Positions 32,701 through 44,342 of a stretch of DNA of 64,000 bases are shown piece by piece; the stretch's first letter is position 1, and the number at the start of each line of letters is the position of its first letter. This DNA comes from Paramacrobiotus metropolitanus (lineage: Eukaryota; Tardigrada; Eutardigrada; Parachela; Macrobiotidae), in the NCBI RefSeq assembly GCF_019649055.1, contig NW_026570275.1:1-64000 (forward strand), written 5' to 3'. The translations under genes were made by a program, and so were the position numbers. The notes under the pieces are model-generated. The model did no database searches and was not told the origin of the DNA. It saw only the letters and a program-made list of their open reading frames with translations.

Positions 32701-35700
32701 TTAAAAGAAAAATTCAGTTAAAAGTAGACTAATCAATTTCTCGTGTAATGTAGTGGCTCATCCCGCTGCGCCGCCCGTGCCCGCCTCGGCCCCGCTGCCC
32801 ACGCCCGGCGGGGGCCAGCGTTTCGTCTTCACCGGCCTGTCCACCAAGGATATCGAGGATTTGAAGCAGCTGCAGCGCATCATGAGCAAGAAATCCTCCA
32901 CCGGCTCCGTGTCCAGCCGCTCCTCCAGCAGTTCCTCCGCCTACGCCTCCTACAAGGCGCCGCTGTCGCGCACCACCACCCTGCCGCCGGAGAAGACTAC
33001 CAGCACCACCACCGCGGGGCGGCCGCGCTCCCCGCCCGTCAACCGCACCGCGCTGTCCAAAGCGAAAGAGCGCTCGCGTGTCCGGCCGCGCTCTAAGTCT
33101 CCGCCACCCCCGCCGGTTACCGGGGGCCGGAAGGAGGGCGAAGGGGCGGAGCAACGGCTGCGGAATTTACGGGAGGAGTATCTCGGCGACCGGGCGGCGC
33201 TCACGAAAACCGGTAAGAGGATTTTCTCTGTAATTGTTTTTTTTTATTTCATCGTTTTCACGATTATTACGCTTGCAGCAATCGTAATAATAAGCAAATG
33301 GTTTGCTTACTCGAATAATTCTTAATATCAATGCTTGTTGAGGTGATCAGTAGTTCCTTGTTGATAGCGTAGTGAGGTGGCTTAAACCTGGCGCTTTCGT
33401 TTCGATACGCCTAAACAAGCGCAACGAAAAGTAAAAAATTTCCATTGCTTGGTTCATTCTGGTTAATAATTGCAGGTTTTTATGCAGTTTTTTTTGCCGG
33501 CAAATTTTTTTCTTGATAATGTTGTACGATTGTAGTACCAGATGTTTTTACGATTATTAATTTTACTTCATTCTTAAATGCTAATTTTTTAAGCTTCTTG
33601 ATTTAGGAAAGGTTAATTGGTTTGTGCAAATCAATCATTCACATGTTCTTCACGATTAAAGATTTTGTTTTTTTATCAATGATAATCGCTTTCTTACGTT
33701 GTTATATTTAGGAAATATGACATTTTCTACTATATTGGCCGGTTTGTAAAATGTCTGCTAACTGCATATTTGTACTATTTAAATGAATAATTTTTTTTTG
33801 TTTTGTTGTGTTGCAGTACTTTTTTGGTTTATTGATTATTCTGCATGGATTTTGAGACATGATTTTAAAAATTCTGGAAATTGACCTAATTTGGTGCCCG
33901 TTTGCTTGTGCATTGAGATATCGATGGAAGTCGGTGTTTACGTTTATTCAGGGATTTCGGGGTTATCAAACTGACAGTTTTATCGCTTTCGCCGGGTTAA
34001 CTAATTGTTGGGTCATTTTTATCCAATTATCGGTTTGATTTATCTTATGTTGACATATATTTCCGCCGCTAGACATGCGCCAGACCCCGGTCACATAATC
34101 GTTTAATGTAAACACGGCAACGCTAATCTCACGCTGCATTGGGAGTTCTTTTTGTATTGGTGAGATCTTGGTTAATGAGCTCAGCTGAATTTTTCTATTA
34201 GTGCGGTGGGAAGGTTATTAGCAAAGGCGTAACTAAATCTCTGCGTTGCTAGCAACGTTGCGATGTTTTTTTCTGCGCCGACAAGGTTGATCCAAAATGT
34301 AGCTTGTGAGCAGGATACAACATAGACATGATAGTGTAGTGGCACAATCGATTTCCCATCTCTCCGTTGTGCATTGCGGCACTCGGCGAGTCATACTTCT
34401 AAAGTGATCTCAATAATCGTGCAAATATTTTTTTCACAGAGTGGTAGTGGTTCATCAACTGTCAATTAAACAATTGTTACTTAAGATACCATCTTTGTTT
34501 CCCTTCGTCTTACTGAAGACAAAAATCATTACCACACATTTCTTGGTCCGATCACTTCATCCGTTCATCGGGAACGTGCAGATAGTTGACTGTACGAGTA
34601 CAAGCCTTTTCTGCCTTTTCCGCACAACACTTTAAAATATCCGTAGTGTTTCGTAAAGTCAGTAAAAAGTTTCTGGAAATTTATTTAGTTGTCGTTTACT
34701 GAATTTCAATTTACAGTTACTAGTAGGGACAAAATGCAGCATACGTATCACCGGAATGAAGGTGCCATTGCACTACGCTGTATTCTCTGAAGTATGAGAC
34801 TGATACACGTCGTAGCGGGATATTAAATAAAAATAACTGTTGTAAATTTTTTTCAACTTTTATTTTTTAATTTTGTAAAAGTAAATGTCTATATGGTACC
34901 CGACTCAACATGTGTCTTTTACAGCAAAGTTTGAAGAAGATCGCGTAATAACCAGATTTTTAGCACACAAGAATCCGTTGAAACTTATCACCTACTTTAG
35001 TTCGCCAGATCTCGACTCGCAAATACTGCGCGCGCAAACAATTTGCAGAACATTATGTACAAATAAATCACTTGGCTTTAGAATGACACAAAGTATTACA
35101 AAAAAGTGATTCGGAGTGCGCGAAAGCGAAAGTTTTAGTGTATGTATCCCATTTTTGATAAAGTATACTGTACCTGTTGAGTTTTTCTCGCTGATATGAA
35201 TCTGATTGTGCGATGTCCCACACAGGTAAGCCGGACTCCCTGCGTTCCTCCTCGCTGTCCTTCCACAACCCGGAGCCCATCTACTCCGTGCCGCGGACGA
35301 AACAGCGCAGCAGCGCCACCGGCAGTCCCCCGGTGACGAGCAGCGCCGACCAGTCCACGCAGATCAGTCTGGATGTGCGGCATTATGAGACGATGGTGGC
35401 CAATCTGGAGAAGCGGCTGCTGGACCGCGAGCAACTGCTGCGCGAGGCCGCCCAGAAGATGGAGGCGCTGCGCGGGGAGCAGAACAGCGTGGTGGTGGAG
35501 AAGAACAAGGCGCTGGAGCAGCTGGAGCGGGCGCGGCGCGACGGGCAGAATCTGTTGAGTAGTCTGGAGATGAGCCGCACGCTGAATGACAAGTACGAGA
35601 AGCGGATGCAGTTTGTCGTGGAGGAGATGAAGCGCGGACAGGCGGAGTATCATCAGGTCAGTGCGCATGAAAAAGAGCCCGGAAGGTGTATTTTTAAAGT

Positions 35701-38700
35701 TTTTTTTTCAAATATTATTTTTTTAAATTTTTTAATGCTTTTTCTGGATTTTTATGTACTCGTACTACGATTTTTTTCTCTCGAATATTTCACTGCAATT
35801 AAAATTGGTCTAACAGTGAAGCCGCTTTTAGTTTGAAACTCAAATAATTTACTCTACTGAATAAATATTTTAACGTACTATAAATATTTAGCATTTTCGT
35901 TCAATGCGTGAACAGATGGAATAATTTGTAGTAAAACGGCTAAAACCACCGGCTTCAAAGTTATAACGTGCTTGGGTGCATGTAGATTGATCGTGCATTA
36001 AACAAAGCGCAGTGCATTTTAAATAGTTTTTCTTCATTTTTCTGATCCTGTTTTAAAATTTAATCCTGTTTTAAAAATTAAATTTAGTTTTAAATTAAAA
36101 CTGTTTTAAAATTTAAATGCAGGAGCATTTTTGAAATGTGTAATGCCAAAGGAAATCAGAAAATAAATTCCTATTTTACAAATTAATTTCAAAGAGATAA
36201 ACAAGTGGAAAATTTAACTATGTACTAGTAATTCCTGATTATGTGATATGTTTTTCCCGTAAATACAGTAGGATTGTTTCAGAATTCCGTATCGGTCTTC
36301 TTACAGAATTATTTTGGTCGGAGTTTTCAGTACGTAGTGCATTCGGCGCCGAGCTGATGGCGTTAATTGTAGTAAAATACTAAAATGGCACATCGCCCGA
36401 ATTCAATCTCGCCATGTTCTTTGCTACTGTACTGTGTATATACCAGTCGAAGCTCGATTTTAACTAAACACTGCTCTCCTTTGATTTTTTTTACTCATGT
36501 TTTAAATAAGCCAAAAGCGTTCTGGAACTGTCTGATGCCAAAGCATTATCCGTAAATAAATTATTAAATTAAATCATATGATTATTATTAATAATCACAT
36601 TACATATTGATATTATTGCATCTGAAATTCTCGATACGAGTGTATTTTAGTGAATACGATTGGCAGGGAATGTATGATACCAGGTTTAATGCAAAGAAGA
36701 ACTATTACGTGGTGCAAGTACTTTGTTGTTGGCTATTCTTTGTATCTGTAGATGCCAGCCGAATGCATTTGATTGAATTTTATTGGTTTTCTTCCATCTG
36801 GTTTATTTATTTCTTTAAACCGTTTTCGCAGTTTTTAACGCCAGAAAAATCCTGATATACAGTATATTATCTGTGTTTTACGGACTACGGAGTGAGCTTT
36901 ACGTCCAACCGGCTGTTTATTGGTTAAAATGTTAAAAAATTTTTTTCACTTATCAGCACTGCAGTGTGCAAAACATAACGTTATTTGCGTTGCGTAGTGC
37001 AATGGCGTATTCAAATCGTTGTGGAAATCCTGGCTACGTGTGTCTGTACATACTTGTGCAGTCAACCAAAGCGCATGGCATTAAAATAAGTTCATTTCAT
37101 TTTTTTAATATGTTGGAAGCGTTTTTCACCTGTTCAGTGTCACACAGAGCAGAAAAAATATTCTTTTTGTCTAAATAAATATCTGTGTCTGAATAAATAG
37201 ATTTTAATGAATTTTTTGTCTTTTTTAAAAATGATTTAAATTTTTGTTATTCTGTGTGTGTAGCTGGAAGTTGTTGTTTTTTTATTTTATCAATGTTTCA
37301 GAAGCGTTTTTCACTTGTTTATTGACACACAAGTCAGAGAAACATTTTTGTGTAAATAGATAAAACTGTGAATAAGAGTTTGTTCTTTTTCAAATAAATT
37401 TTTCGTTGCACTGATTTTCGTTGATTTTCTTTGTCTAGTTGGAAGAAGAGAAATCTACCGCGGAAGCCGCCTTGCAATCCCGCATCACCGCTCTGGAAGC
37501 GGAAGTTTCCTCCCTGCACGCCGCTCACCGCGAAACCAGCAGCCAATCCGAGCAGCTGGCGAAAACCAGCCACGAAGAGACCGCCAGTCTGCGGCGGAAG
37601 TTGATGGAAACGGAATCGCTATTGATGGCGGCGCTGCAGCGCGATCTGCCGGACGATGAGCTGGGTGTCGGCGGAGGAGGTGCGGGGGATATCCTCCAAG
37701 GCGGCAGCGATGTGCGGGAGGTGGGGGTTAAATTGATGCGGGCGCTGAAGGAGATCAAGGCGTTGCGGAAAGAGAACGTGGCGCTTAATGATCAGATCAG
37801 CGAGATGAATGTGGAGTTTGCCGATGTCCGCGAGAAACTGGAGACCATCACCACCCAGCGCGATAGGTAAGCTAAGAATTTTAATTGCATATATCTTAGT
37901 TTCTGGCAGGGAATTGTATTTATTTCCAAGGACATTATGGCGTATTTTGTGAAAAATTATTTGCGTTTTTTTCCTTTCGTATATCGTCTTTTCGCTTCTA
38001 TTTGTTTTATATACGTTTCGTTATTGGTTTTTGTTTAACATGTTTCTTTTCTATCGGTTTTTGGCATACTTTTTGGTTTATTTTCCGGAGCCTGTGTTTA
38101 GAACTGTATTTAGAATAATTCAATTTTGGAAAATTTATTTCGAATCGTCTGAATTGCTACAATTGTTTTGGGGCTATGTATTCGGAAAACACTTTCAAAA
38201 TGTCAGTAGACATAACGGAAAAAATTTTAAGAAAACGCTTTATAGGAGTATGAACTGAACTTCTCTTAGCATCTGCAGCCGGCGAACACACCCGGCAGAC
38301 GACCGTGATGCAGACATGCCATTTCACTACGCTCGATCTGGTAATTTAACACGAGGGTTTACGCGATAAGTTCAACCATAAAACGATTTAGTAAATATAT
38401 CACCCGTGAAATTCGTGAAATACTAACAGCTTATTGTCCGTTTTTTTTTCATCAACAGCTGACAAAAAAGCTTTTTGGATATCAATACAACAGTGCAAAG
38501 CTGAGGAAAATTCATACGATGCGTATTTATTTTTCCCAGGAATATTCATTTGACTTTACTGTGTAGTGTGCATTGTACGGACAGCGCCGTGTCAACGGAC
38601 GACCTGGATGACGCCGCCCTTCACCGCGAATGCCACGCCACCATCGACGCCCTCCACACGGAGATCTCCAGCCTGCAATCCCGCCTGCAATCCCAGGAGA

Positions 38701-40153
38701 AACGCCACCACACCGACCTCTCCCGTCGCGACGACGTCCTGACCTCCATCTCCACGGAACTGGCCGCCCTGGCTCCCTCTCCCGACCGACATCCCCCGGA
38801 AGTGGGGGAGTATAAACAGGAGTTGGCGGAGATGCAGCGGATCTACGGGAAGAGTCTGCTGGTGATGGAGCGGGAGAAGGAGGCGCAGTTGGCGGCGATG
38901 CGGTGTCAGTTTGAGGACGAGGTGCGGATGGTTAAGAGAATGAAGGAGCAGGAACTGCAGGATGAGGTCAATGCCACGAAAGCGGCGCTGGAGGCGGTAA
39001 GGAAGAGCTATCAGGATAATCTGGATGCCGAGCGGAATCGGCTGATTGAGTTCTACGCCAAGACGCCGGGTGGGAAGAATTCCGAGGAAGTTGGAGCCGC
39101 GTAAGTGGCGTTATTATTATTGAATTTTATTTTTGAATCGTTTGTGTTCATATATCTTTAAATGTTTTGTTATTAAATTGCTACAGGTTTTTCTCCTAGT
39201 TTTAAAATATTTCTATTACATTTGATACGTTGTCTTGTCGATGTTCTTAAATTTTTATCTGTCTCGGATTTCGAAGTGTATTTTCCGTTTATGTACGTGC
39301 AACAGAATCGCCAATTTTGTTTGTTTGAAATTTTCTTATGGTATTATATCTTCATTTCTGTTTCCTGCTTTTACTTGAAAACCCGTGTAATCCGAATTAT
39401 GTGAGCCTATGATGTGCTGTATTGTGGAGAATATTGTAGTGTAATGTGTAATGTTAGCATGATGTCCTCCATTATGTGAGCATATTATCAGCTCATTGCC
39501 TTAAACGGCGATGTCATTTTCCTTCGAGTTTGCATTTGAGAACATAACTTTTAGGAAATAATTATTATAATAAATCTCAAAGATTGATTGCGTAGATGAA
39601 TTTGACCAATACATTATACAAGTAATAAAATCACCTGCAGCTTTTCGATTTTTTTACGGCATTGCATCCTGTTATCTCTTCTTGCTTTTTGTCCTGTAAG
39701 ATCAATTTGTGAAACTGATGCCGTACAACTGCGCAGTATCAGAATTGTGTGAGCATGTCAGCGTTGTTGCATATGTGAAAAATACTGTAGTATAGTGTAT
39801 CGAACTCGCCATCACATATGTCTGAACACTGCGAACCGATTTATGAAAATTGCCGATGCGTTTTCCCACCGTTAAAAATCAGGAAAAGTTTCAAGATACG
39901 TAATTGTTTTTAATTTGATTTTTCAAAGAAGAAATCCAACTCATTTTTCATGAAATTGTCAATGCTTTTTCAATGCTGCAGGGCGTCGAGTCAGGAGTTA
40001 GCGGCGGAGATGGAGAAACTGCAGCAGCAGCTGGAGGACGTGGCCGGTCTGCGGGAGGAGTGCGAGCGACTGCGCAACAGCCAGGGGCAACTGCAGACGG
40101 CGCTGCAGCGCTGCCAGGAGTGGCTGCATTCCTTGCACCCAAGTGCGCCGTGA
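20749..40153 (+). CDS. MPRIP: MPRIP/outspread-like PH and coiled-coil actomyosin regulator, 12 exons
   Basis: Homologues bind F-actin, RhoA and myosin phosphatase; that role is inferred. Exons: 20749-21072, 23751-23834, 26012-26077, 26619-26770, 27213-27333, 29170-29496, 31742-31844, 32754-33212, 35226-35656, 37439-37866, 38585-39100, 39982-40153. All junctions are GT-AG and in phase, giving 1060 residues. An Ala/His/Ser/Thr-rich start is followed by CRRFCPNVFTPNKCQECF (residues 76-93), the Cys motif that precedes the first PH domain in this family. The PH domain spans about 115-235 ([43 protein letters not shown]). A Pro/Ser-rich middle (exons 6-8) leads to a long coiled coil (exons 9-12) ending in LHSLHPSAP. 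The second PH domain of fly and vertebrate relatives is not seen. Exon 7 could read through to a stop at 31969 followed by AATAAA, a possible short isoform. Confidence 0.85.
21919..21975 (+). repeat. tRNA-derived SINE-like fragment
   Basis: CGTAGTGAAGTGGCTGAAC resembles a Pol III A box, with a TCGAAAC B-box-like word about 35 nt downstream. The same A-box wording recurs in several introns of this window, which argues for a dispersed SINE family and not a functional tRNA. It lies in intron 1 of the MPRIP-like gene. Confidence 0.35.
28474..28935 (-). pseudogene. Retroelement relic inside intron 5 of the MPRIP-like gene
   Basis: A minus-strand ORF of 153 residues stands out from the AT-rich intron. 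RPDGCTTFAWKRGLCLAWDV, then a helical AAEQAESRKRQLYSYL, FAALAFETHGPWGKSS and QRLSLEIQRGNAASVLGTM give a pattern I associate with the region after the reverse transcriptase domain in retroelement polyproteins of marine invertebrates. No RT core is beside it, so it is a fragment. The assignment rests on memory of the pattern and is moderate. It lies antisense to the host gene. Confidence 0.45.
30034..30110 (+). repeat. tRNA-derived SINE-like fragment
   Basis: GCGTAGTGAAGCGGCATC (A-box-like) is followed about 30 nt later by CTTTTCGATACTTG (B-box-like). It matches the wording of the copies at 21919 and 33367 and lies in intron 6. Confidence 0.4.
31003..31515 (+). repeat. Tandem repeat, about 170-178 bp period, about three copies
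   Basis: Diverged copies start at 31003, 31181 and 31349, with a partial one near 31504. Each contains GGGAAAA followed by GGCGGCGGCTC, then a GATATA block, TTTGACGTTTC or similar, and ATTTTATGGTATTTTTG. It lies in intron 6 of the MPRIP-like gene and has no coding potential. It looks like a small satellite block. Confidence 0.75.
31967..32022 (+). repeat. AATA microsatellite
   Basis: Repeated AATA units just after the possible alternative stop of the MPRIP-like exon 7. They supply several AATAAA words that could act as an intronic polyadenylation signal. Confidence 0.7.
32388..32470 (+). repeat. tRNA-derived SINE-like fragment
   Basis: AACGTAGTGAAAGGGCGTAA (A-box-like) and GCAGGTTTAAATCGCAGCC (B-box-like) lie about 50 nt apart, the usual spacing of a tRNA gene. 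The arms do not form a convincing cloverleaf. It is the best preserved of the family in intron 7. Confidence 0.5.
33367..33415 (+). repeat. tRNA-derived SINE-like fragment
   Basis: GCGTAGTGAGGTGGCTTAAA (A-box-like) followed by TTCGTTTCGATACGCC (B-box-like). It belongs with the other intronic copies and lies in intron 8. Confidence 0.45.
36331..36420 (+). repeat. tRNA-derived SINE-like fragment
   Basis: ACGTAGTGCATTCGGCGCC (A-box-like) and CCGAATTCAATCTCGCC (B-box-like), about 60 nt apart, in intron 9. Confidence 0.35.
36988..37034 (+). repeat. tRNA-derived SINE-like fragment
   Basis: TTGCGTAGTGCAATGGCGTA (A-box-like) runs directly into TATTCAAATCGTTGTGG (B-box-like). The spacing is short, so it is probably internally deleted. 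It lies in intron 9. Confidence 0.4.
38275..38335 (-). repeat. tRNA-derived SINE-like fragment, reverse orientation
   Basis: On the minus strand GAGCGTAGTGAAATGGCATG is followed by GGGTGTGTTCGCCGG. It is the same family in inverted orientation, in intron 10. Confidence 0.4.
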
Positions 40154-42174
40154 TGTTGTTGTGTTTTCCGTGAATGAGGGCTTTTATTCTTTTAACTTGC
40201 ATGTGCCTGTTGTTTATTGTAACATCATGAATGGTCAGCGTGTGCTGATGGGGCACAGGAAGTGTTGTTCGGCGTGATTTGTAGTGCCATTGCGTTGCTT
40301 GCCGTTTGCTCATCGGTCAAATCTCTTATTTTTCCTATTAATATAAACAAGTGTAAGAAAGAGGGTAATGTAATGCAGAAAAATGTTATTAAAGGTCTAC
40401 ACCAGCTCGCAGCGAAAACAAGAATCGCTGTTTTTCATACGCGTCGTTTTTGTTGTGCTTTTTCTTAACCAGAGTTAGTTGTGGACGTCTGGCCGCTGAA
40501 GCGAAACACAAGTGCGCAACGGTTATTATTGAGGGAAACGAATTGTAGTATTGGGAAATCAAATTCAACAAAACTATAGCATGGACAGTAGGACACCGGT
40601 AAAGCCGTAATCGTGGGAAGCGCTCCCTTGGAAACAGTAGTTGCAGACGTAATGTGAATTCAATTCTGTTTCGGACAAGACCGGGTATTACGCTACATAT
40701 ATCGACGTACGGTACATCGTATGCCTTGTTTTATGTGCGAACACAGTATATTAATACAGGATGTGGTTCTATCTCGTTGCATGCGCTGACTGCATTTGAG
40801 GCTGTTTCGACATCGCTAACAACGGATTTCTGCCCGGTGTTTGCAGAACGAGCAGCTACGGAGCTCCAAGGAAACTCTGACGGCAGTACAGCAGTGACTG
40901 TGGTGATGTGCGACCGGTAAAATGACCCTCACCAACGTTCCAGAATATTTGTGATGATGGTGTTAGTTAGCTCTGCCAACCGAGCCGTGCGACGTATTCC
41001 AGCACCGGAAGATTTGTGCCGGAAGCGCTTTTCTTGGTTCTTGATGGTCGTTAACATTTACCTAGCAACAAAATGGCTTGCTAGATTTTGAGGATTTCGG
41101 TGCTTGTAGCCGACAGGAAGGTGGAAGGTCTAAATGTCCTTCTGCTAAAGGTTATCAATATCCACCGAAGGTGTCTGATTACACTAAGTACAACATTATA
41201 ACCACTATTCCCGCTACAAACTTAAGAACAAAAAAGCATATGCATCTACGTCCTCCAACATGTTGCTTTCCGAGAACAGAAACCGTATTTTCCGCGTTAT
41301 ACCACCAAACTGCTTCTGCTTCTTAAGGCGCAGAAGCTGGAGGATTAATAATATAAGCAGCGGGACAGTGGGTACGAGTACTTTATTACAACAGCTCTGC
41401 TGGTAACGCAAGTCCTACTTGGTTTACTGTCCAGTTACTGTTGTTCATATCGCCAACCGCATTTCCCTACTAACTATCCGAGATAATAGCGCACAATTTT
41501 ATTTACCACACAACAAGCCGGAAGCGCAGCTTTTGCAGTGTATGTCTCGCTGGTATTCATACTACGTACGACTGTTAACTGTTTCTTGCAACAGAGAAAT
41601 ACAATGTCCGGGTAACTCGATTCTAAACGACCTAGATCTGTTTATCAATGAATATTATCACAGTTTGCAGCTTTTATTAGTTGAATAGCTCACCGATGAA
41701 AAATTGCGGCGTTACTTGTTTGTGTATACTAGTTCATGCTTCACATAGTTTCTGCCACATTTTTCTTTATTGACTTCGTTATCTGAACGAGCCCGACACA
41801 AACTGAAAATGACAGGTAAGGTCAACTTAAAAATCGATTAATGTGTGCTTGTGGGACTTACATAATGATGACATTTTGGTTATCATGCATAAATATTGTA
41901 ATATGTGAATTGTTCATCTCATGCCAGACATGCCGACCAGAATCGACAGCTGCCGGTTTCGTCCATTGCTGCTGATTGATGCCTGCAACAGTGGGAATCA
42001 TGCAGATGGCAGCATAATACGAGTAATTACTAAAATTTTAAATATTTGCAGAATTTTTGTGTCGCTGTAAGTACTAGCCTGTGCCATTAGTGGCGTGGCA
42101 AAAACAAAAACCGAGTGGAACATCGAAGCGGTACACCACCGGTAACCATTGGGCGTCAGTCAGGATAATCGAGA
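40154..42174. other. Intergenic, 3' flank of the MPRIP-like gene
   Basis: Several ORFs under 90 codons are present but none has a recognisable motif, a partner exon or coding-like composition. The 3' untranslated region of the MPRIP-like gene must lie at the start. No canonical AATAAA was found close to its stop. Confidence 0.5.
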
Positions 42175-42306
42175 ATGGATCCACCCAATCAAAAAGATTT
42201 ACAGCGTAAGGAACGAACAAAACGAATACGGATTTTGCGCGATTACACTCATATTATGCCAGTTGCTGAAAATCTTACAACTGTCGGTATGTTAGGTGAA
42301 AACTAA
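42175..42306 (+). CDS. Small ORF, possible orphan first exon
   Basis: An ATG-led frame of 43 residues starts MDPPNQKDLQRKERTKRIRI and continues with LRDYTHIMPVAENL. It contains a donor-like GTATGT after CTGTCG near its end. The charged helix followed by a hydrophobic one is reminiscent of the start of a death-fold (CARD-like) domain, but I found no following exon. It may be a remnant, the start of an undetected gene, or chance. Confidence 0.2.
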   Translation: MDPPNQKDLQRKERTKRIRILRDYTHIMPVAENLTTVGMLGEN

Positions 42307-43356
42307 CGAATCTCCCCAGAAGGTAGAAACCTTTGTTTTAGCGTTGGTTGCTTACGTATGCTGATGTGCTGGGATCGGCACTGAACATGCTGTTTACATA
42401 CTATTTACCGTGCTACATAAATAACATAATATACCTATATGCCTATATAATATAACTATTTTTAATATCGTATTATTTAGATCTTTGGTAGTTTACAGTT
42501 TCATGCAGATAATCAAAATAAATTATTAGTTGTCAACTTGTCAATAAGGCAACAATTTGGTGCCGGAATAAGGGCAAGCAGCCTGCACATCACAAAGGGG
42601 CCTAACAAATTATCTGTAAGTATTAAAACCATGGCAAAATAAATCTGAGAAAACGTGCCGGGGTAAAACGCTACTTAGCTGATTATGCTCAAAACAGATA
42701 CATACGTATAATACTCGTACTGCACTTCTACAGATGTGCTGCTAATTGCTTGCACGGTAGCTTAAACAGACGGGGACAGCAATGTTGACATAAAGCACAA
42801 CCTATATTCCACTGGCGCCTGACCGAATACTTAGTATTGACCTATATGCGCCAAGGCACCTACAGATAATCTGTAAATTAATAAATTTTGCCTTTTTCGT
42901 CGAATCCGTTGGGTGCACGGTGTTGGGCCATTCGCGTACGTTTAATCAGTCACAAAGCCAAAAGCATGTCGAAGCTTATCACTTCAATTCACTTGTGGTC
43001 ATAGATAACAAGGGAAACCGAAACTTCGCTTAACAACACTTTTGCAAAATCGTACACTGTGTGTACAAGACACAGAGGTCTCAGAGGACACAAAGGTCGT
43101 CATTTGAGTGTTCTGTGCAGATAACAACCGGCGGCACTGTTCAAGTGTTCATATACATACTGGCTGGTGCTATCCACATGTACGATATTTTGGTGTCTTC
43201 AGCGCACACGTATGTATGTTACATGTGCCACGTTTCGCGAAAATCTAAACAAAAGAAATGTGTTCATAACTTCATATACGAGTACTGCAACTAAAACTTA
43301 CACAGAAAAATGTACGACAGTGTGCACTCAAATTACAGTATTATCTATTTTTTCTA
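42307..43356. other. Intergenic, no gene recognised
   Basis: AT-rich, with only short ORFs (for example 43061-43294) that have no recognisable features. Confidence 0.5.
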
Positions 43357-43498
43357 CTGTACCCGCGCGAGTTTAAGGGACAGTAAATTCCCCTGGACCG
43401 CCCGCACTAGATGTCGGTTTCTTTGATGTCAAAGAAGCCGACACCCAGTGCGGGCGGTCTGGGGCAATTTTCTGTCCCTTAAACTCGCGCGGGTACAG
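43357..43498. mobile_element. Palindromic 142-bp MITE / foldback element with TA flanks
   Basis: The two halves are near-perfect inverted repeats. Termini are CTGTACCCGCGCGAGTTTAA at the left and its reverse complement at the right, flanked by TA at 43355-43356 and 43499-43500. Pairing continues almost to the centre, with a nested stem of TTTCTTTGA against TCAAAGAAG. There is no coding capacity. The TA flanks suit a Tc1/mariner-type nonautonomous element. Only a handful of mismatches separate the arms, so the insertion is recent or the arms are being homogenised. Confidence 0.85.
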
Positions 43499-44342
43499 TA
43501 ATAGGCTTTAGTCATTTCGAATATGTACTTAATAGCATTCATTAATCTGGGCGGTACGAAGTAACTTTTATCTCATAAAATCAAACCGAAAAATTATAAA
43601 AATTTCAAAATACCAAAAGTATTTTTCAATAGCCTTAAAAGTCCCCCATGTTGAGTTTGGCTACTGCTGCTCGATAATAATAATTATTAATAATAATATT
43701 AGTGAGTAGCAGTCAGTAGTTGCTTGTAGTGAGCAGTGACGGTTCTAACATGAACATTTCCGTTCTTCACACTTTCATAACGTGCCTCTGTTATGGAAAA
43801 AACTCAGACCCTTCTTTACAGCTCCCTTGACGTCATTTCCGTAAGGGACAGAATAATTATTCTATGCGCCCCGCAAAACGGCAAAATATATCCCATATGC
43901 ATACGCATAGCATTTTAAGCATCAATGCGCATAGTACTGGCCACTGCGGACAATTTTGCCCTGGTCTTATGTGTTCTGACACATTTACAGAGAGTCCCTT
44001 TCGCATATTTACGTGCAATCGGTTACAAAACTAGAAGCATGTTCATTTTTCATCCAACAGGGGCCGCAGTACATGTCATTACCGGCTATAGATAACCAGC
44101 AGAACCGAGGCTTCTCTTAACAGGTCATCTAAATGCTGTCTTTGGAATTTTTTAACGACCGCTAACTTTTACTATTCAGTTTCAACAACCGGTCCCTGCT
44201 GCTGTTTATAATGAATTTAAAGAATGTTTATAATGAGAACGGTTATTGAGGAATCCCGAAGTAACCTTTGACTACAGTGACCAGCGCTTAAATCTTTTCT
44301 GTAGCGAACCAACCGTCCACTCATTCCGTCTGCGCGGCAACA
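43499..44342. other. Intergenic, 5' flank of the solenoid-SecA gene
   Basis: No gene is seen. The promoter and 5' leader of the gene starting at 44343 should be here. A short TAATAAT-rich patch lies near 43675-43700. Confidence 0.5.
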
